Shown piece after piece: positions 1 through 12,077 of a DNA stretch of 64,000 nt. The notes beneath the pieces are model-generated. The model did no database searches. It was not told the origin of the DNA and worked only from the letters and a program-made list of their open reading frames with translations. This DNA comes from Chrysomallon squamiferum. Taxonomy: Eukaryota > Mollusca > Gastropoda > Neomphalida > Peltospiridae. Location: positions 11,372,441 to 11,436,440 of the forward strand of contig CM022677.1 in the NCBI GenBank assembly GCA_012295275.1, in the 5' to 3' direction. Numbering within the stretch: position 1 is the first letter of the stretch; every line of letters begins with the position of its first letter. Made by a program: the position numbers and the translations under genes.

Positions 1-1130
1 CTATCTACATGTATCTACTGAAGTACTGACCCACCTACCTGTCTGTATCTTTGAGTGTCTAATATCTGTCAGATGCCTGTCTACATACATCTACATATCA
101 ACCTACTGATCTACTCACCTACATACCTATCTGTTTATCTATCAACATTACAACATATCAATAACCATCCATCAGTCATCTATCCAACTCCCTGTCAAAC
201 TACCTACATACATAACTAACTGTGCCTGCATTACAACCTGTATGATTTATATATACATCTGTACGTCTACTCAGCCTGGCACACAAAACACACATGACAG
301 AAAGAAGAATACACAGAATAGATAGATGGCCATTGTCATGTTTACCTATCTACCTCAATTCATCTACATTTATCAATTTCATTTGTTAACTTCTACTGAT
401 CTAGCTGTCTATCAATCTATCAATATATACTTCTTTCTTTCTTTGTATCTTCCTGTTTATCTCTTCACCTGTTAACCTTTCATCTGACAGTCAGTCTCAT
501 ATCTCTGTCAATCATTTCTCCATTCCTTTAAATCATTTACAGCTGCTCTCAAGTTAATTGCTAATAATCTTTATGAAAACAACATTAATCTGGAACCTGC
601 TCTCTATTAAAAAATATCATTGCTCCACATATTTTCATTTCTTCTGCAATAATTTCTAATTTGCAGTGTAGAACCATACATAGCTTTTGTAGTGTCCTTT
701 AGTCATTATAGAGGAAGTTGTTAAGTCCTTTCCTGATAAAACCAAGAATCATCCACTGTTAACTTTTGGAGAATAATGAATCAACACTGATATTGTTAAC
801 AACTTCTCTGTCTGGAAACTGCTTTGGAAAGAAAACTCCATAATTAGTCTATATCAGTAGATATCTCAATGTTTAAAGATACCTCTATATTCTTCTCCAT
901 ATTATTGTTACTGAAGCTGATTCCAGAATATTGTCGTTTCTGTAGATGCAATAATAAAATTTAATTGAATAATTATTTAAAAGTAATTTTCCATTGTGTT
1001 TAATTGTCTGATAAATAACAAATAATTTAAACAAAAATATAGATCTATAAAAAGGTATCAAAATTGTAAATTTTACATTCTGGTCAAATTAAAATAACAA
1101 ATGAGTCTTTCAAATCTATATTCATAAAGA
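1..1130. other. Non-coding, TCTA-rich low complexity then AT-rich DNA
   Basis: The first ~540 bases are degenerate tetranucleotide sequence built of ctat, ctac, tgtc and catc words, the decayed form of a TCTA/TCTG microsatellite. From ~540 to 1130 the sequence is ordinary AT-rich DNA. I see no exon, RNA gene or clear transposon end. Confidence 0.6.
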
Positions 1131-1211
1131 TAAATGAAATATTTTCATATATTAATCAAGAAGAATGCATTGATTAGATCAAAATATGTTAAAGTTAAGC
1201 AATACAAACAT

Positions 1212-1212
<1 letters not shown>

Positions 1213-1270
<58 letters not shown>
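1213..1270. repeat. (TAA)n microsatellite
   Basis: A pure trinucleotide tract of about 19 units. The reading frame across it gives poly-isoleucine and is not a gene. The next ~700 bases (1271-1990) are AT-rich with no exon that I can support. Confidence 0.95.
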
Positions 1271-1271
<1 letters not shown>

Positions 1272-1995
1272 TTTCTCAAAGCTGAAATCCATAAAATTGT
1301 GAACACTCCTCTATATCTTCAGCACTGACTTGCCTTGTACTGTAAAGGTGAGAGATGAGATCTAAAGAACTCTGTCTTTGTCCAAGTCTTTAAAAAAGTA
1401 CAAAATCGAACATAGACTTGACAGTATCCACCTGTAAATTGAAAATAATTCATTATATCCAGCCAATGAAAAATATGAGGCATTTTAGTTAAAAACTAAT
1501 TGACAATTTTCTGTGATTTATTAATTGTTTGAGATAAGTCACTTACGATATCACGATTTCGAACAGTTTACAACAAACCTCATCTTACAAACTTCTCGTC
1601 CATAACTTTAATTACATGTTTCAGAACTCGAATGTTTTGGGTTTTAACGAAAAAGAGTGAAAAATTAATTTTTAAGTAATCTTTTAAACAGGCCGGTTGG
1701 CGGACCTTTAAATTATAATTTTTTAAATAAATTTTCTGTTGTAAAACCGGTATCAAGCATCATAATAAATGTATCTAGGCAATCATTCAAGTAACACGCG
1801 ATCAGTTTCCTTTTTCCACGTAAATACCACCTGTAATGTATTGAAAATGAAAACAAATATTAAAATAAAAATATAATGGTTTCAAGTATTGTTTTACAAC
1901 TACGTACTCAGCACTGTCCGCTGTGGAGTTTTAGCAGAGTAAGTGTTCACATTATGTGCCTAATGAGAATATTCATCCACCAGCGTCAGCTAAAA

Positions 1996-2055
<60 letters not shown>

Positions 2056-2092
2056 TTATTTATTTATTTATTTATTTATTTACTTATTTGTT
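1996..2092. repeat. (ATT)n followed by (TTTA)n compound microsatellite
   Basis: About 58 bases of ATT repeats run directly into roughly ten TTTA units. The frame through it encodes poly-Ile/Leu and is a by-product of the repeat. Confidence 0.95.
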
Positions 2093-3650
2093 TCTGGCTG
2101 GCGTCATCTAAATACTATCTGAAAACAAAAATCTAGTAAGAAATGGGTAAGAGATAGTATGACGTCAAAGTTACAAAAAAAATATAGTAAATAAATAAAT
2201 TAAAAATTGGTTTCGACCTTTGAAGCAATTACTACTCAATAATAGACATCTATGTACAAACGGCATTACTTATATGATGTATTTCCCCAAATTACTTTTA
2301 ATAATCCATATAGACTTGATTGGATGTTTAAAAGTTTGTAAACACTGATCGGCGTTCGACGCTGCCATCTTTGATTTCATTCGGAGGTTTCCGTGATCGC
2401 TCGGAAACCGTCTGATCGGGTTTTTGAACTTCCAATTTCAACTTTTTTACGTCTATTTTCTTAACTTTTTTATGATTTGTAAATTAGATTTGCGCTGATA
2501 AAGGTAATATATTACCAAACCATGATCTCCTGCGCTTTTCCTAAGTACTTTTTCAACTTAATCAAACTTTTCACACTGGATTATTTTTATGCAAATGCGT
2601 GATAATAAACTGAAATTATAATTTGTTATAAGATTACTGTATTAACTTTTCCAGTTGGCAATGTTCCCCAACAGAAACGAAGATTCAGGTTTAGTTTGTA
2701 CCAATAAATCGGTGAAAGTCTGGAAGTATTTTGACTGTCTGACTTTTAGAAGTTTGTGGTCAACGGGAAATAACTCTATTTAACACATTGGAAAATATAC
2801 AAAAAAGACTGAGTGTGAAGTAAAATATTAAAAAAGAACAAAATAACAAAAAGAAATCACATAGAAATATATTTTGTTTTCAATAAATGAAGCGACGAAA
2901 GATTATTAGAGACATCATAAGTCTGCTGAATACAGATTTTATTTAAACCTATATATTATTTTTATTTCTATTTAATATAACTGTTTCTTTATAATAAATA
3001 TATGCCTCTTTTTCTGTTGTTTAAGTATTCTTTCTTAATTATTATATTTATTTATCATTTTAATTAGTGTTATTGTAGTTATTGTTCTTATTTTTATCGT
3101 TAATCCCGTTATTTGAGATATTATTACTCAAAAAAAGAAACAATTATCAATAGATATACAGACACACGCATACAAAAGAAAGAATCTGGTTACACGTGTT
3201 TTCCTTGCATAAGTTGATATGTATGTAGTTAAATAATAGATAGATACACTGATGAGAGCTAGGGATGGATATAGAGATAGATAGACATTTTACATTTCAT
3301 AGGCAAATGAACATGTTTGTATATGAGTTATAATATCATATTAACCTCGCTTTTAACATCTTTTCTTTTATTGGTCATTTTAATCTCTCTGTCGGTCTGT
3401 CTATCCATGTATTTATCTATATGTCTGTCTGTCTGACTGTCTGACTGTCTGTCTGACTGTCTATATCTCTGTCTGTCTATCTATCCTCCTACCTATCTAC
3501 CTCTCGGACTGTAGAGATAATGCAGGTGTAGCTGTAATTATAACTTCAGTAATTTTGTTATAAACACTGCAGAAAATATTGATAATAAAGCAGCGATGAT
3601 ATTTTATCTCACTGGCAGAGATTCTGTGTATTCTGAAAATACTGAAGGAT

Positions 3651-3652
3651 CT

Positions 3653-3694
<42 letters not shown>
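3651..3694. repeat. (TTTA)n microsatellite
   Basis: About eleven TTTA units inside segmental copy A. Copy B has a short AT-rich sequence at the equivalent place. Confidence 0.95.
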
Positions 3695-3695
<1 letters not shown>

Positions 3696-3846
3696 TATTC
3701 TTAACTAAGTTAATTAATTTGTGTTTTGCTTTATATGTAAGAATCTGTGTTAAAGTTTCAAGTATTAATGAAAGATACATTTGTAAATGTCAATAATATG
3801 GTGAAGTTAGTTCATTTTAATACAGTATCTCACCACTATCTTAACA

Positions 3847-3952
<106 letters not shown>

Positions 3953-4261
3953 TTAAAGACATCTAATTTTTTTCATAGGCATCTTTAAAAGTTGATTCAT
4001 TATTCAACTTGTTAGGTACGTACTACCAATTAATGAAAAATTAAGCTTATTATTTATTTATTTATTTATTATGCAAAATAAAATGATCTAATATTGTTAA
4101 TTAAAAAATAACACTTGTATTTTTCAATAAACTGTGTTTTCAGTACATAATATTATATCTGCCCCTCTGTTTACAACATAAAACATGTAACATAAATAGT
4201 GATGGCGGTACTGAAGATGCGTGTTATTATAAGTAAGTAAACATTCTCTTTCTTCTTGTAG

Positions 4262-4335
4262 ATGTAGATTTCTTTCTTTCTACGGATGGGTCCCTCCATG
4301 GGTGTCCATGGGCAAAACCGTCTTCCCGTGTGTAG
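4262..4335 (+). pseudogene. Terminal-exon-like sequence, copy 1 (ends in SSRV)
   Basis: After a pyrimidine-rich stretch and TAG acceptor ending at 4261, a frame reads VDFF, then diverged sequence, then PSSRV and a stop at 4333-4335. It matches the longer sequence at 5405-5488, which has the same first four and last five residues. The middle differs by small indels, although both ends stay in frame. The sequence downstream is also shared between the copies (gcgaaaagcagctcaaa). I do not recognise the family. It may be a duplicated last exon or a repeat with a chance frame. Confidence 0.3.
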
Positions 4336-4523
4336 TGGTCCAACAAGCACGGCATGACAGTTGACATGATGCGAAAAGCAGCTCAAACCACAAATTGAAA
4401 AAAAAAAAAAAAAAAACGATGAATATAAAGCTGATAATAATTATTAAAACACTATGTTATTTACTAAACATCATAAACGTGAAGAATGTGAACATGGTGA
4501 TCAGTAAATATAATCATTGAAAT

Positions 4524-4610
4524 TTAGATTAATTTATTACAATAATCGGACATCTCGGCTCCTGGTTTTGTGTCGGTTTCAACAGGAAGACATATCTTTC
4601 CGGTAGACAT
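4524..4610 (-). CDS. Possible small exon or 28-codon ORF
   Basis: On the minus strand a TTTTAG acceptor-like site is followed two bases later by ATG and a 28-codon frame (start MSTGKICLPVET) that ends in TAA. Its base composition is less AT-rich than its surroundings and it has a mix of residues unlike the simple-repeat frames nearby. No similarity is recognised. It could be a short last exon or chance. The candidate exons on the other strand at 4262, 5129 and 5405 lie close by. Confidence 0.2.
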   Translation of the reverse strand: MSTGKICLPVETDTKPGAEMSDYCNKLI

Positions 4611-5128
4611 ACCTAAAATAACATGAATTACTTGGGAAATAAAAAAATAAAAAAAATTATTGATGACAATAGTTAAAAAATAAATTATAATAAGATTTAA
4701 ATCACTGAAAATTTTGTGCTTAGAAATTAGAATGTATACGAAGCATACACTCGATATTATAAAATGTTTATTTTTATATCGATCGGAGTTGAAAATAAAA
4801 ATTAATACTCGGCTAACTTCGTTTTCACGTTCGTGTCTATGGCGTCATCAATGCTTTGTTTACATAGCTACAGTTGGCGATATTGAAGATCAGCGCTATC
4901 CTGTTTCTTATATTGTTAATATACACTTGTCAAAATATGTTTATTTTTACATAAAATAACAACAACAATCAATTACAGATAGTGTTTCGAATGTTTTTAT
5001 TTAAAAAGAATAAAGGAGTGTCAAACATATCTCATTATCTGACAACTATTATTTTATTAATTCTTCAGGTCCAAAAATATTTAGTGAATGGTTTCTATAA
5101 AATACTTGAACAGTTCTGTTGTTTTCAG

Positions 5129-5267
5129 AATCCGTTTCGAAGATCCCATGGACGTCGACCCCTTCGACGACAGAGACATTCAGCCAATGGAGGTTGACCC
5201 ATTCGACGACAGAGACATTCAACCAATGGAGGTTGACCCATTTGAGGAACCCATGGATACATCCTGA
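5129..5267 (+). CDS. Candidate last exon with acidic 13-residue tandem repeats
   Basis: A clear acceptor (gttgttttcag, ending 5128) opens a frame that runs to TGA at 5265-5267. It reads IRFEDP, then ATG (5148), then 2.4 copies of a 13-residue unit DPFDDRDIQPMEV, ending EEPMDTS. At DNA level this is a 39-bp minisatellite whose two full copies differ at only a few, mostly third, positions (ccc/cca, cag/caa), which suggests selection on the protein or recent duplication. The unit is strongly acidic, with Pro and Met. There is no TM segment or zinc-binding pattern. Family unknown. Upstream exons were not found. A second exon-like piece (5405-5488) lies 137 bases downstream. Alternatively it is a transposon-encoded tail. 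Confidence 0.4.
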
Positions 5268-5404
5268 GTATCATAATAAAATATGTTAAAACGTTATTAT
5301 TTTTCGCAAATATTCTCCACTTTCATATTAGACACAGTTATACTGCGAATAAGTAAACATGACATTATATAATAAATAAACATTTTTCTTTTCTTCTTGT
5401 ACAG

Positions 5405-5488
5405 GTGGATTTCTTTGGTTCTCCCGATCGTTCACGTCCAATGCAAGGACACCGACGTCCATGGGCTCCGCCCTCTTCCCGTGTGTAG
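5405..5488 (+). CDS. Candidate terminal exon, copy 2 (VDFF...SSRV)
   Basis: The strong acceptor ttcttcttgtacag (ending 5404) is followed by a 27-residue frame starting VDFFGSPDRSRP and ending APPSSRV with TAG at 5486-5488. It is rich in Arg and Pro. A diverged copy lies at 4262-4335. The duplication continues ~150 bases downstream of the stop in both copies. Possible explanations are an alternative last exon of the gene whose acidic exon is at 5129-5267, or a repeat family. No known domain is recognised. Confidence 0.3.
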   Translation: MDFFGSPDRSRPMQGHRRPWAPPSSRV

Positions 5489-5639
5489 CGGGCCACGTGA
5501 AAAGCACGACCTGGAGCTGACTGGAAGCGAAAAGCAGCTCAAAGCATGAACTGGCAAAAACAACTGATGAACACAAAAGTTGACAAAACGTTTCAAACAC
5601 GAAACATCATAAACGTGTAAATCATGCCAGTCATTTATA

Positions 5640-6406
5640 TCTTGATTAGATATATATTTTTACATTTGTGCTAATGTCTGAAAAGTAATTGTGAAAACCT
5701 TTGAATCCATCATTCCCTCTTTTTATCCTTTTATTATTTTCCCAATTCTTCTTTGCACCAAAGTGTCTCTTTATTGGTCAACCTGTGGTGTAGCTTAATC
5801 TCGCACCTGCTCACCTCTTTCTAACATAGAAACAGACTTTAATGAAGAAATCATTTGATTGTTTTACTCATATACATGTGCCCATTACCTGTCTAACTAA
5901 CCATTTATTCATCACTATCCTCTCTCTGTCTGTCTGTCTATATCTATATTTACTTATATAATTATGTCTCATTCTCTGAAAAATCAATAGCGAGGTCAGT
6001 ACCTGTTCTCTCTCTATAACACACAAACACATATAACCATACCTACATATCAGTCTCTCTCAGTCTAGTTATCTAACTGTAATCTAACACCCATATAAAC
6101 ATACTCTTATTCATACATTCAGTTATATACCAATCCTCTAACATAATACAAATACTCATGATTATGAATCGATGTATCTATGTTGTTTGTGTGTGTGTCC
6201 AGCCATCCATCTATATCGCCGTCTATAACACACACATATATACACATAAACCTATTCACTCATGTATTTATTTATTTATATTTAATCTATTATCTCTCAT
6301 ATCAATCATCTGACTCTCTCAAAAATCCACAAAAAGCACACTATCTTTGACACACATTTATGTACCCATTCTCTCTAATACATATATTTATGCATCATCA
6401 GTTAAT
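5640..6406. other. Non-coding, TCTA/CA-rich low complexity
   Basis: Degenerate tctatc, cacaca and catc words dominate from ~5860 on. No gene or RNA is supported. Confidence 0.6.
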
Positions 6407-6545
6407 CTATGTTAGCTGTATATATATATATATATCTATATATGTTCCTAATTATTGTCTACCTAACATATCAATCTATGTTAGCTGTATATATATATCT
6501 ATATATGTACCTAATTATTGTCTACCTAACATATCAATCTATATC
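6407..6545 (+). repeat. Two-copy ~70-bp tandem repeat
   Basis: A unit containing tgttagctgtatatatat and ending in cctaacatatcaatct occurs twice head to tail (about 6409-6478 and 6479-6544). They differ mainly by a few bases of TA repeat. The frames across it are IYLYI-rich artefacts. Confidence 0.8.
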
Positions 6546-6893
6546 TGAAGCGATGTCTGTCTCTATATCAATCTATCTCACCTTCTCAGTTATACATAGT
6601 CACAGTCTCTCTTGCACTCCCACACACACACAAACGTACATATACACCCTCTCTATTTACATCCTTTTTAGGTATTTAAATACACTCTTTCTATCTAGTT
6701 ATCTATCTATAATTATATTTATTTATTTATCTATTTATGCCATGTACATAAGAAACAGAGTCCGTCGTTCTTACAGATGTGCAGGTATATATAGTCATGC
6801 CTCCTTGCATTTATCTATCTTTCTAGTAATCTATCTACCTTTCTTCTATCAATTTACCTGTCTGTTACCATCTACAATCTATCCACTCTTTTT

Positions 6894-6895
<2 letters not shown>

Positions 6896-6936
<41 letters not shown>
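6896..6936. repeat. (CA)n microsatellite
   Basis: About twenty CA dinucleotides at the end of a TCTA-rich stretch. Confidence 0.95.
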
Positions 6937-6939
<3 letters not shown>

Positions 6940-7012
6940 TAGTTTCTTTTCTTTTTATATACATATACATACTAATCATCTTCCTAAAATACAAATACAT
7001 TATCATACACGT

Positions 7013-7083
7013 GTGTGTATGTATGTATGTATGTATGTATGTATGTATGTATGTATGTATGTATGTATGTATGTATGTATGTG
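7013..7083. repeat. (GTAT)n microsatellite
   Basis: About seventeen GTAT units. All frames read MYVC-type repeats. It is followed by a T-rich stretch to ~7260. Confidence 0.95.
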
Positions 7084-8149
7084 TGTATATCTATATGGAT
7101 AGATCCATCCGTCCAACCAACGTCAGTGAAACTTATTTATTTCATTTTAATTTATTTTATTTCAATTACTTTATTTTATTTTTATTTATTTACTTATTTT
7201 TTTTAATTTTAATTTTTATTTTTTTTAATTTTTTTTTTTGGTTGACGATGTCCTAATAAAAAGTGAAAAAAAAAAAATAGTACGAAATGGGTACGAGATG
7301 GTATATTACGTCAACGTCAGAAAAAAAAAAAAGAATAAAAAAAAGAAATGTTACCACATTTTCAGCAATTACTATAGTGTATTAGCCATCTATGTATAAG
7401 AGGCATTGGTTATATGATATACTTCTCCAAATTACTTTTAATGATCCATGTAGAATTATTGCATTTAATTATTGCATATAAAGGTCTACATGTTTAAAAG
7501 TGTGTAAATATTGATCGGCGTTCGATTCTGCCATCTTGGATTCCGATCGGAAGTTTCAGTGAGGTCACGGAAGTTTTTAAACTTCCAAATACAATTATTT
7601 TACGTCTACTTTCTGAACTTTTTATCATTTACACTGATAAAGATGGTTGTTCATATTAAAAAACACCTTTCCTAACTACTTTTTTCAACTAAAATAAATG
7701 AAATAAATAAATAAAGTAAATAAAATAAAATTAAATGAAAAACATTAAATGAAATAGCAATTTTACAATAATTCATCAAATAATAACATCTCGTTAAATA
7801 AACCAAAAATACAGCAAACTGCTTAGTTAAAAGACAAAGAAAACGCAGGGAATGTTAATAAGCTGGTTCTGTCTGCTACAAAACATTATACAGAATTAGT
7901 TATTTTCATCTAAAAGCAGCAAATCTAATTTACCGTCACCTCGCATATGCGAGGAGTAATCTGTTTCAGAAGTTCGTGGTCTAAGAGAAACAACTCTATT
8001 TAACACGCACATTGGTAAATATACAAAAAAGACTGACTGTTGAGTAAAATTAAAATAAAAGAAATAAAAGAAAATAATAATTCCAGTCGCCTGAATATAG
8101 ATCATTCACTGAATTTACTATATTCACTAAAATTATTTTATTTAAAACT

Positions 8150-8865
8150 AGTAGTAATTTGGGGTAATTCTGGCCTCAGGGCAATTCTGGCCTCCGAGGT
8201 ATATTAAGACTTGCATCCACTATACTGGATTTTGAGGTTTCAAAAGTGAGTATTATTTTTTTAGTCCTATAGACATAAGGTTAGTGATAAATTATAACAG
8301 GTAAACATATAATCGCTTTTTAAGTTCAGTAGAAGAAACTTGATTAATATGGCAAGAAATATACTTTTTATTTTACTCCACCACTTGGGGCAATAAAATC
8401 AAACGGATGAGGTATGCCGAGGCACTGACAGAAGAAGAAAGTGTCAAGAGGTATGAAGAAGAGTTGGCAGAGGAGAAGAAGAAGGAGGAAGAAAAGGCAA
8501 AGAAAGCAAATGTTTTAGAGGCAAAATTAAAAAAAAAAAAAAAAAAGTTACCAAAGTCAAAACGGCAGTTCAATTTCAATGCTACAGCAGAACCGGTGGA
8601 TGCAGCCAAAGAAAACGTTGATGGTGATGAGCCTGAACTTGAAGACAGAGATGTAGTAGATACACAAGAAAAATGTGAATTTTGTGACAGAGTTGATGAT
8701 GGAATGAATTCTGACGAGTTCATAGGATGTGACGGGTTCCCAAATTGGTATTGTCTTGATTCTTGCGCAAATCTTGAAATCCCAGCTGGTGCAGACTTTA
8801 AAGATATTGCATTCTTGTGTGATATTTGTCAAGGAGTTTAGTTTATTGAAGTTTTGAGTTTGACT
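8150..8865 (+). mobile_element. Insertion relative to copy A, probable transposon remnant
   Basis: Sequence matching copy A is interrupted here. The insert opens with a locally duplicated attctggcctc motif (8168-8202) and contains the PHD-like ORF at 8407-8841. I could not define terminal repeats, target-site duplication or a poly-A tail, so borders are approximate and the element class is open. Confidence 0.4.
8407..8841 (+). CDS. PHD-like zinc-finger protein fragment, probably transposon-derived
   Basis: A 144-residue frame from ATG to TAG. Residues ~1-50 are Glu/Lys-rich and helical, including a poly-Lys run encoded by a poly-A tract at ~8528-8546. A hinge follows. Then residues ~89-142 show spaced Cys pairs: CEFC, a CDGF...WYC segment, SC, and a final CDIC. 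This resembles the treble-clef/PHD-like finger found at the C terminus of some pogo/Tigger-type DDE transposases in invertebrates, including a IPAGADF...F.C..C ending. No catalytic DDE domain is present upstream. The ORF lies within DNA (about 8150-8865) missing from the paralogous copy at 2150-4210, which supports a mobile origin. Alternative: a host PHD-finger exon. Whether it is expressed is unknown. Confidence 0.45.
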   Translation: MRYAEALTEEESVKRYEEELAEEKKKEEEKAKKANVLEAKLKKKKKKLPKSKRQFNFNATAEPVDAAKENVDGDEPELEDRDVVDTQEKCEFCDRVDDGMNSDEFIGCDGFPNWYCLDSCANLEIPAGADFKDIAFLCDICQGV

Positions 8866-10379
8866 TGTATTATGATTAGGACTAATTATTTTAATTAGTA
8901 TTATTGCAATTAGTGTTGTTGTTTTTATCGTTAATACCGTTATGTCAGTATTACAGTCTTATTATTAAAGAAAGAAACAATGATCAACAAATAAATAGAG
9001 AGATAGACACACACACACACAGACACAGACACACACATAGAAAAGAAATAGTTTGGTATACGTGTTTGCCTTAGAGGGTAGTTATATACGAAAGTTCATA
9101 TCAGTGAGATGGTGTTTATGTATATAGTTAAATAATAGACAGATAGATACATTGATTGACATAGAGATAGATAGACATTTTACATAAATGAACTTGTAAG
9201 AAAATGCTTGTACATGCATTACTATATAATATCACATTAACCTGGCTTTTCACAACTTTTCTTTTAATGGTAATTTATATTATTCAGTTCAGTTTTTTTT
9301 TTTTTTTATCTTTCTGTGTGTCTGCATGTATGTCTATGGATTTATCTCTATATATGTCTGTCTGTCTCATTCTCCATCTATCTGTCTGTCTATTTGTCTA
9401 TCCACCTACCTATCTACCTCTCAGATTACAGTGATAAGTGCAGGTAGCTGTAATTAAAACTTCAGTAAAAGAAATGATAAACACTGCAGAAAACATTGAT
9501 AAGAAAGCAGCGATGATATTTTATCTCACTGGGAGGATTCTGTGTATGCCTAAAATACTGAAGGATCTTAAATATTAATATTATTAACATTAATACATTT
9601 ATTTATTTGTCCCTATAATGATGAACGCTGTTTACCACATATAATGTAACTGAACTACAATATTTATAGTTTATTTGCTTCAACCGGACCTGTTTATAGT
9701 AATACATTTAAATTCAGCGAAAGAACCGTAATATTTTACATTTATATATAGTTCTCTAGATTATATCTACTTGAATATTAATTGTCTAATTATCAATTTA
9801 ATTTTTAGGGGAGATAACAGAATATCACTTTCTATAGTTAATTAAGAATTAATCTGTAATAGCGCAGTATATTTACAGAACTTGTGTTATAATAAACAAG
9901 ATTCATCTCGCGCATCCTCGCCTTTTCACTTTACTTTTAATAATAAAAACGTCTATTAATGTATCTCTATATTCTAGACTTTTCTAGTATTTAAGAAAGA
10001 TGTACTTGCAAATATCAATAACATGGTGAAGTTAATTCATCTTAATCTAGCCTCTCACCTCTCAACTGCAATTCTACTATCTCAATAATAAAAAAATGAG
10101 AATAATACGCATTATTAAACGTTGATTCATTATTCATCTTGTTAGATACGTTATACCTGTTAATGAAAAATTAAGCTTATTATTAGCAGAATTTATTTAT
10201 TTATTTATTTAATTATTTATTTGTTTTATTATGCAAAATAAAATTATCTAATATTGTTAATTAAAAAACAATACCTCTATTTTTCAATACACTGTGTTTT
10301 CAATACATAATATTACCGCTACGCCTCTGTTTACAACATAAAACATGTAACATAAATAGTGATGGCGGTACTGAAGTTG

Positions 10380-11500
10380 AATCTTATTTTCATAACGCCG
10401 TGTAAAATTACTCCTACTTAGCTGTTCTGTGAAACAAGTTCTGTTAATAAAAAATCACATTAGTATGGAAGCGTTCTCGATATTCATATATAATTCTACT
10501 GTTGTTTATAAAAACACGCTAACCTGGAAGCCCAATCTACATTTCTGAATGTACACTGCATTTTCGCAGTAAAATCACACCTGTAATGTTTACTATAATG
10601 CTACAGTACACACAAAAAAACAACAACAACAACAACAACGACAACGACAACAACAAAAGTAATATAAAGAAAAGAAAATGTTAATCTTTATTTGATTTCT
10701 TTACTTCTCAATATCCATAACTCTTGAAAAGTTAACATCATCGCTCCAGTCTGGATGTCAATAGATTTTATGACGTAGCTATAGCTTCACACAGACAAAT
10801 ACACTGGAGATATCCACTTTTTAATCCTCTTTATTGACAAACAAACAGATAAAAATAAAAAAAAGAAGAAAAAAACGGAGAATGAGCGAAACAATTATTT
10901 TGATAATAATAATAATAATAAAATAAATAAATAAATAAATAAAATATTTAAATAAATAAATAAATAAAAAAAATTTTTTATGATTAAAAAACATTTTTTA
11001 TGATTTAGTATGTAGGTGAGAGGTGTATAGTGAACATATTAAATGGGCTTCTGGATTTTTTATTATTTTATTTTTTAATCCAATGTAGGATTATACTTGA
11101 AAAGGTGAGAAGAGGATAGATTAATAATATGACATGTTATAACTTGACACATTACTTACATTTACTAGTGCAGAATGCGCAAGATAAATATTTTGTTTTA
11201 TAGAAGATCACTGGATAATCAGAATTATTGCGCGCGCTTATGGATTAACGTCATTTTTTATTGACTGTATTAGAGATTATACAAGAAAAAAAATCAGATT
11301 TATTATTACAGATAAAACTAAACATCTAAAACCGTGAATAAAAAACAGAAAATACTATTATGCAGCGAAATAGAGAGTTATGTACTCTTTTTTCAACAGT
11401 AGAGTTAACACATAGTGAGTTAGATTTCCAGATTCATATTATTAACAAAAGGCTTAATTTTGTTTTCGTTTTATTATTTTTTCTCTCTCTCTCTCTTCCT
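10380..11500. other. Non-coding AT-rich DNA
   Basis: Contains short CAA/ACG-rich (10618-10660) and AATA/TAAA-rich (10905-10970) tracts. No exon or RNA gene seen. Confidence 0.5.
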
Positions 11501-12030
11501 GACAGTAGTAGTAATAGAAGAAAAAAGTATTTGTTTACTTCCAGACAAAGCGTTATATGTATTTTAGGAAATATACTTTTTCTAAGCAGAAGAACGATGA
11601 ACGTGATTTTCAATAATTACACCACAGACTGTGTTTTTAATTATATTTTTCTGGTCATTAATATTTAACCAGAATATTTTAAGAAATGTGGTACTTGCTC
11701 GTCCTATACAACGGCGAGTGTTTTGTGAAGAAACGTTTGGGTGAAACTTGTTAAGACAAGTTTGGCTGTACAGACGTGTAGCTGACTGTCTGGATAACAC
11801 GTGTTTCAGTAAAAATTCTGCTGCCAACTTTGTTCTTCCAAAAGTCAAGTCAATACAAATCGTATTTGAGTATTTACTGAAACATGAAACTTTGACGTAC
11901 AGTGTAGTTTTCTATGGACAAACTGCTGGACGGAATTTACGTTCTATAAATTAACAAGATTTCAGTTTTATAAACTGAGATTCAACCAAAAATAGCTTGA
12001 ATTATTTACATTGATTTTCTTTAACTGAAA

Positions 12031-12077
<47 letters not shown>

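Larger units (their letters stand above)
7260..10380. repeat. Segmental duplication, copy B
   Basis: The direct-orientation partner of 2150-4210. Conserved landmarks in order are: the gatcggcgttcg/GCCATCTTG block near 7510-7545, a ttaataccgttatgtcag-type block near 8930, the gcagcgatgatattttatct block near 9508, and the block at ~10331-10380 ending gatggcggtactgaag. Relative to copy A it has an insertion at about 8150-8865 carrying a PHD-like ORF, and another ~370 bases at about 9600-9970 with no recognisable content. Apart from the ORF listed separately, no exon is supported in it. Confidence 0.8.

Noticed and set aside
8373-8832. Two minus-strand frames of 91-116 codons
   Set aside because: Both are shadows of the PHD-like ORF on the plus strand (8407-8841). 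They are rich in Ser/Phe as expected for the complement of Glu/Lys codons.
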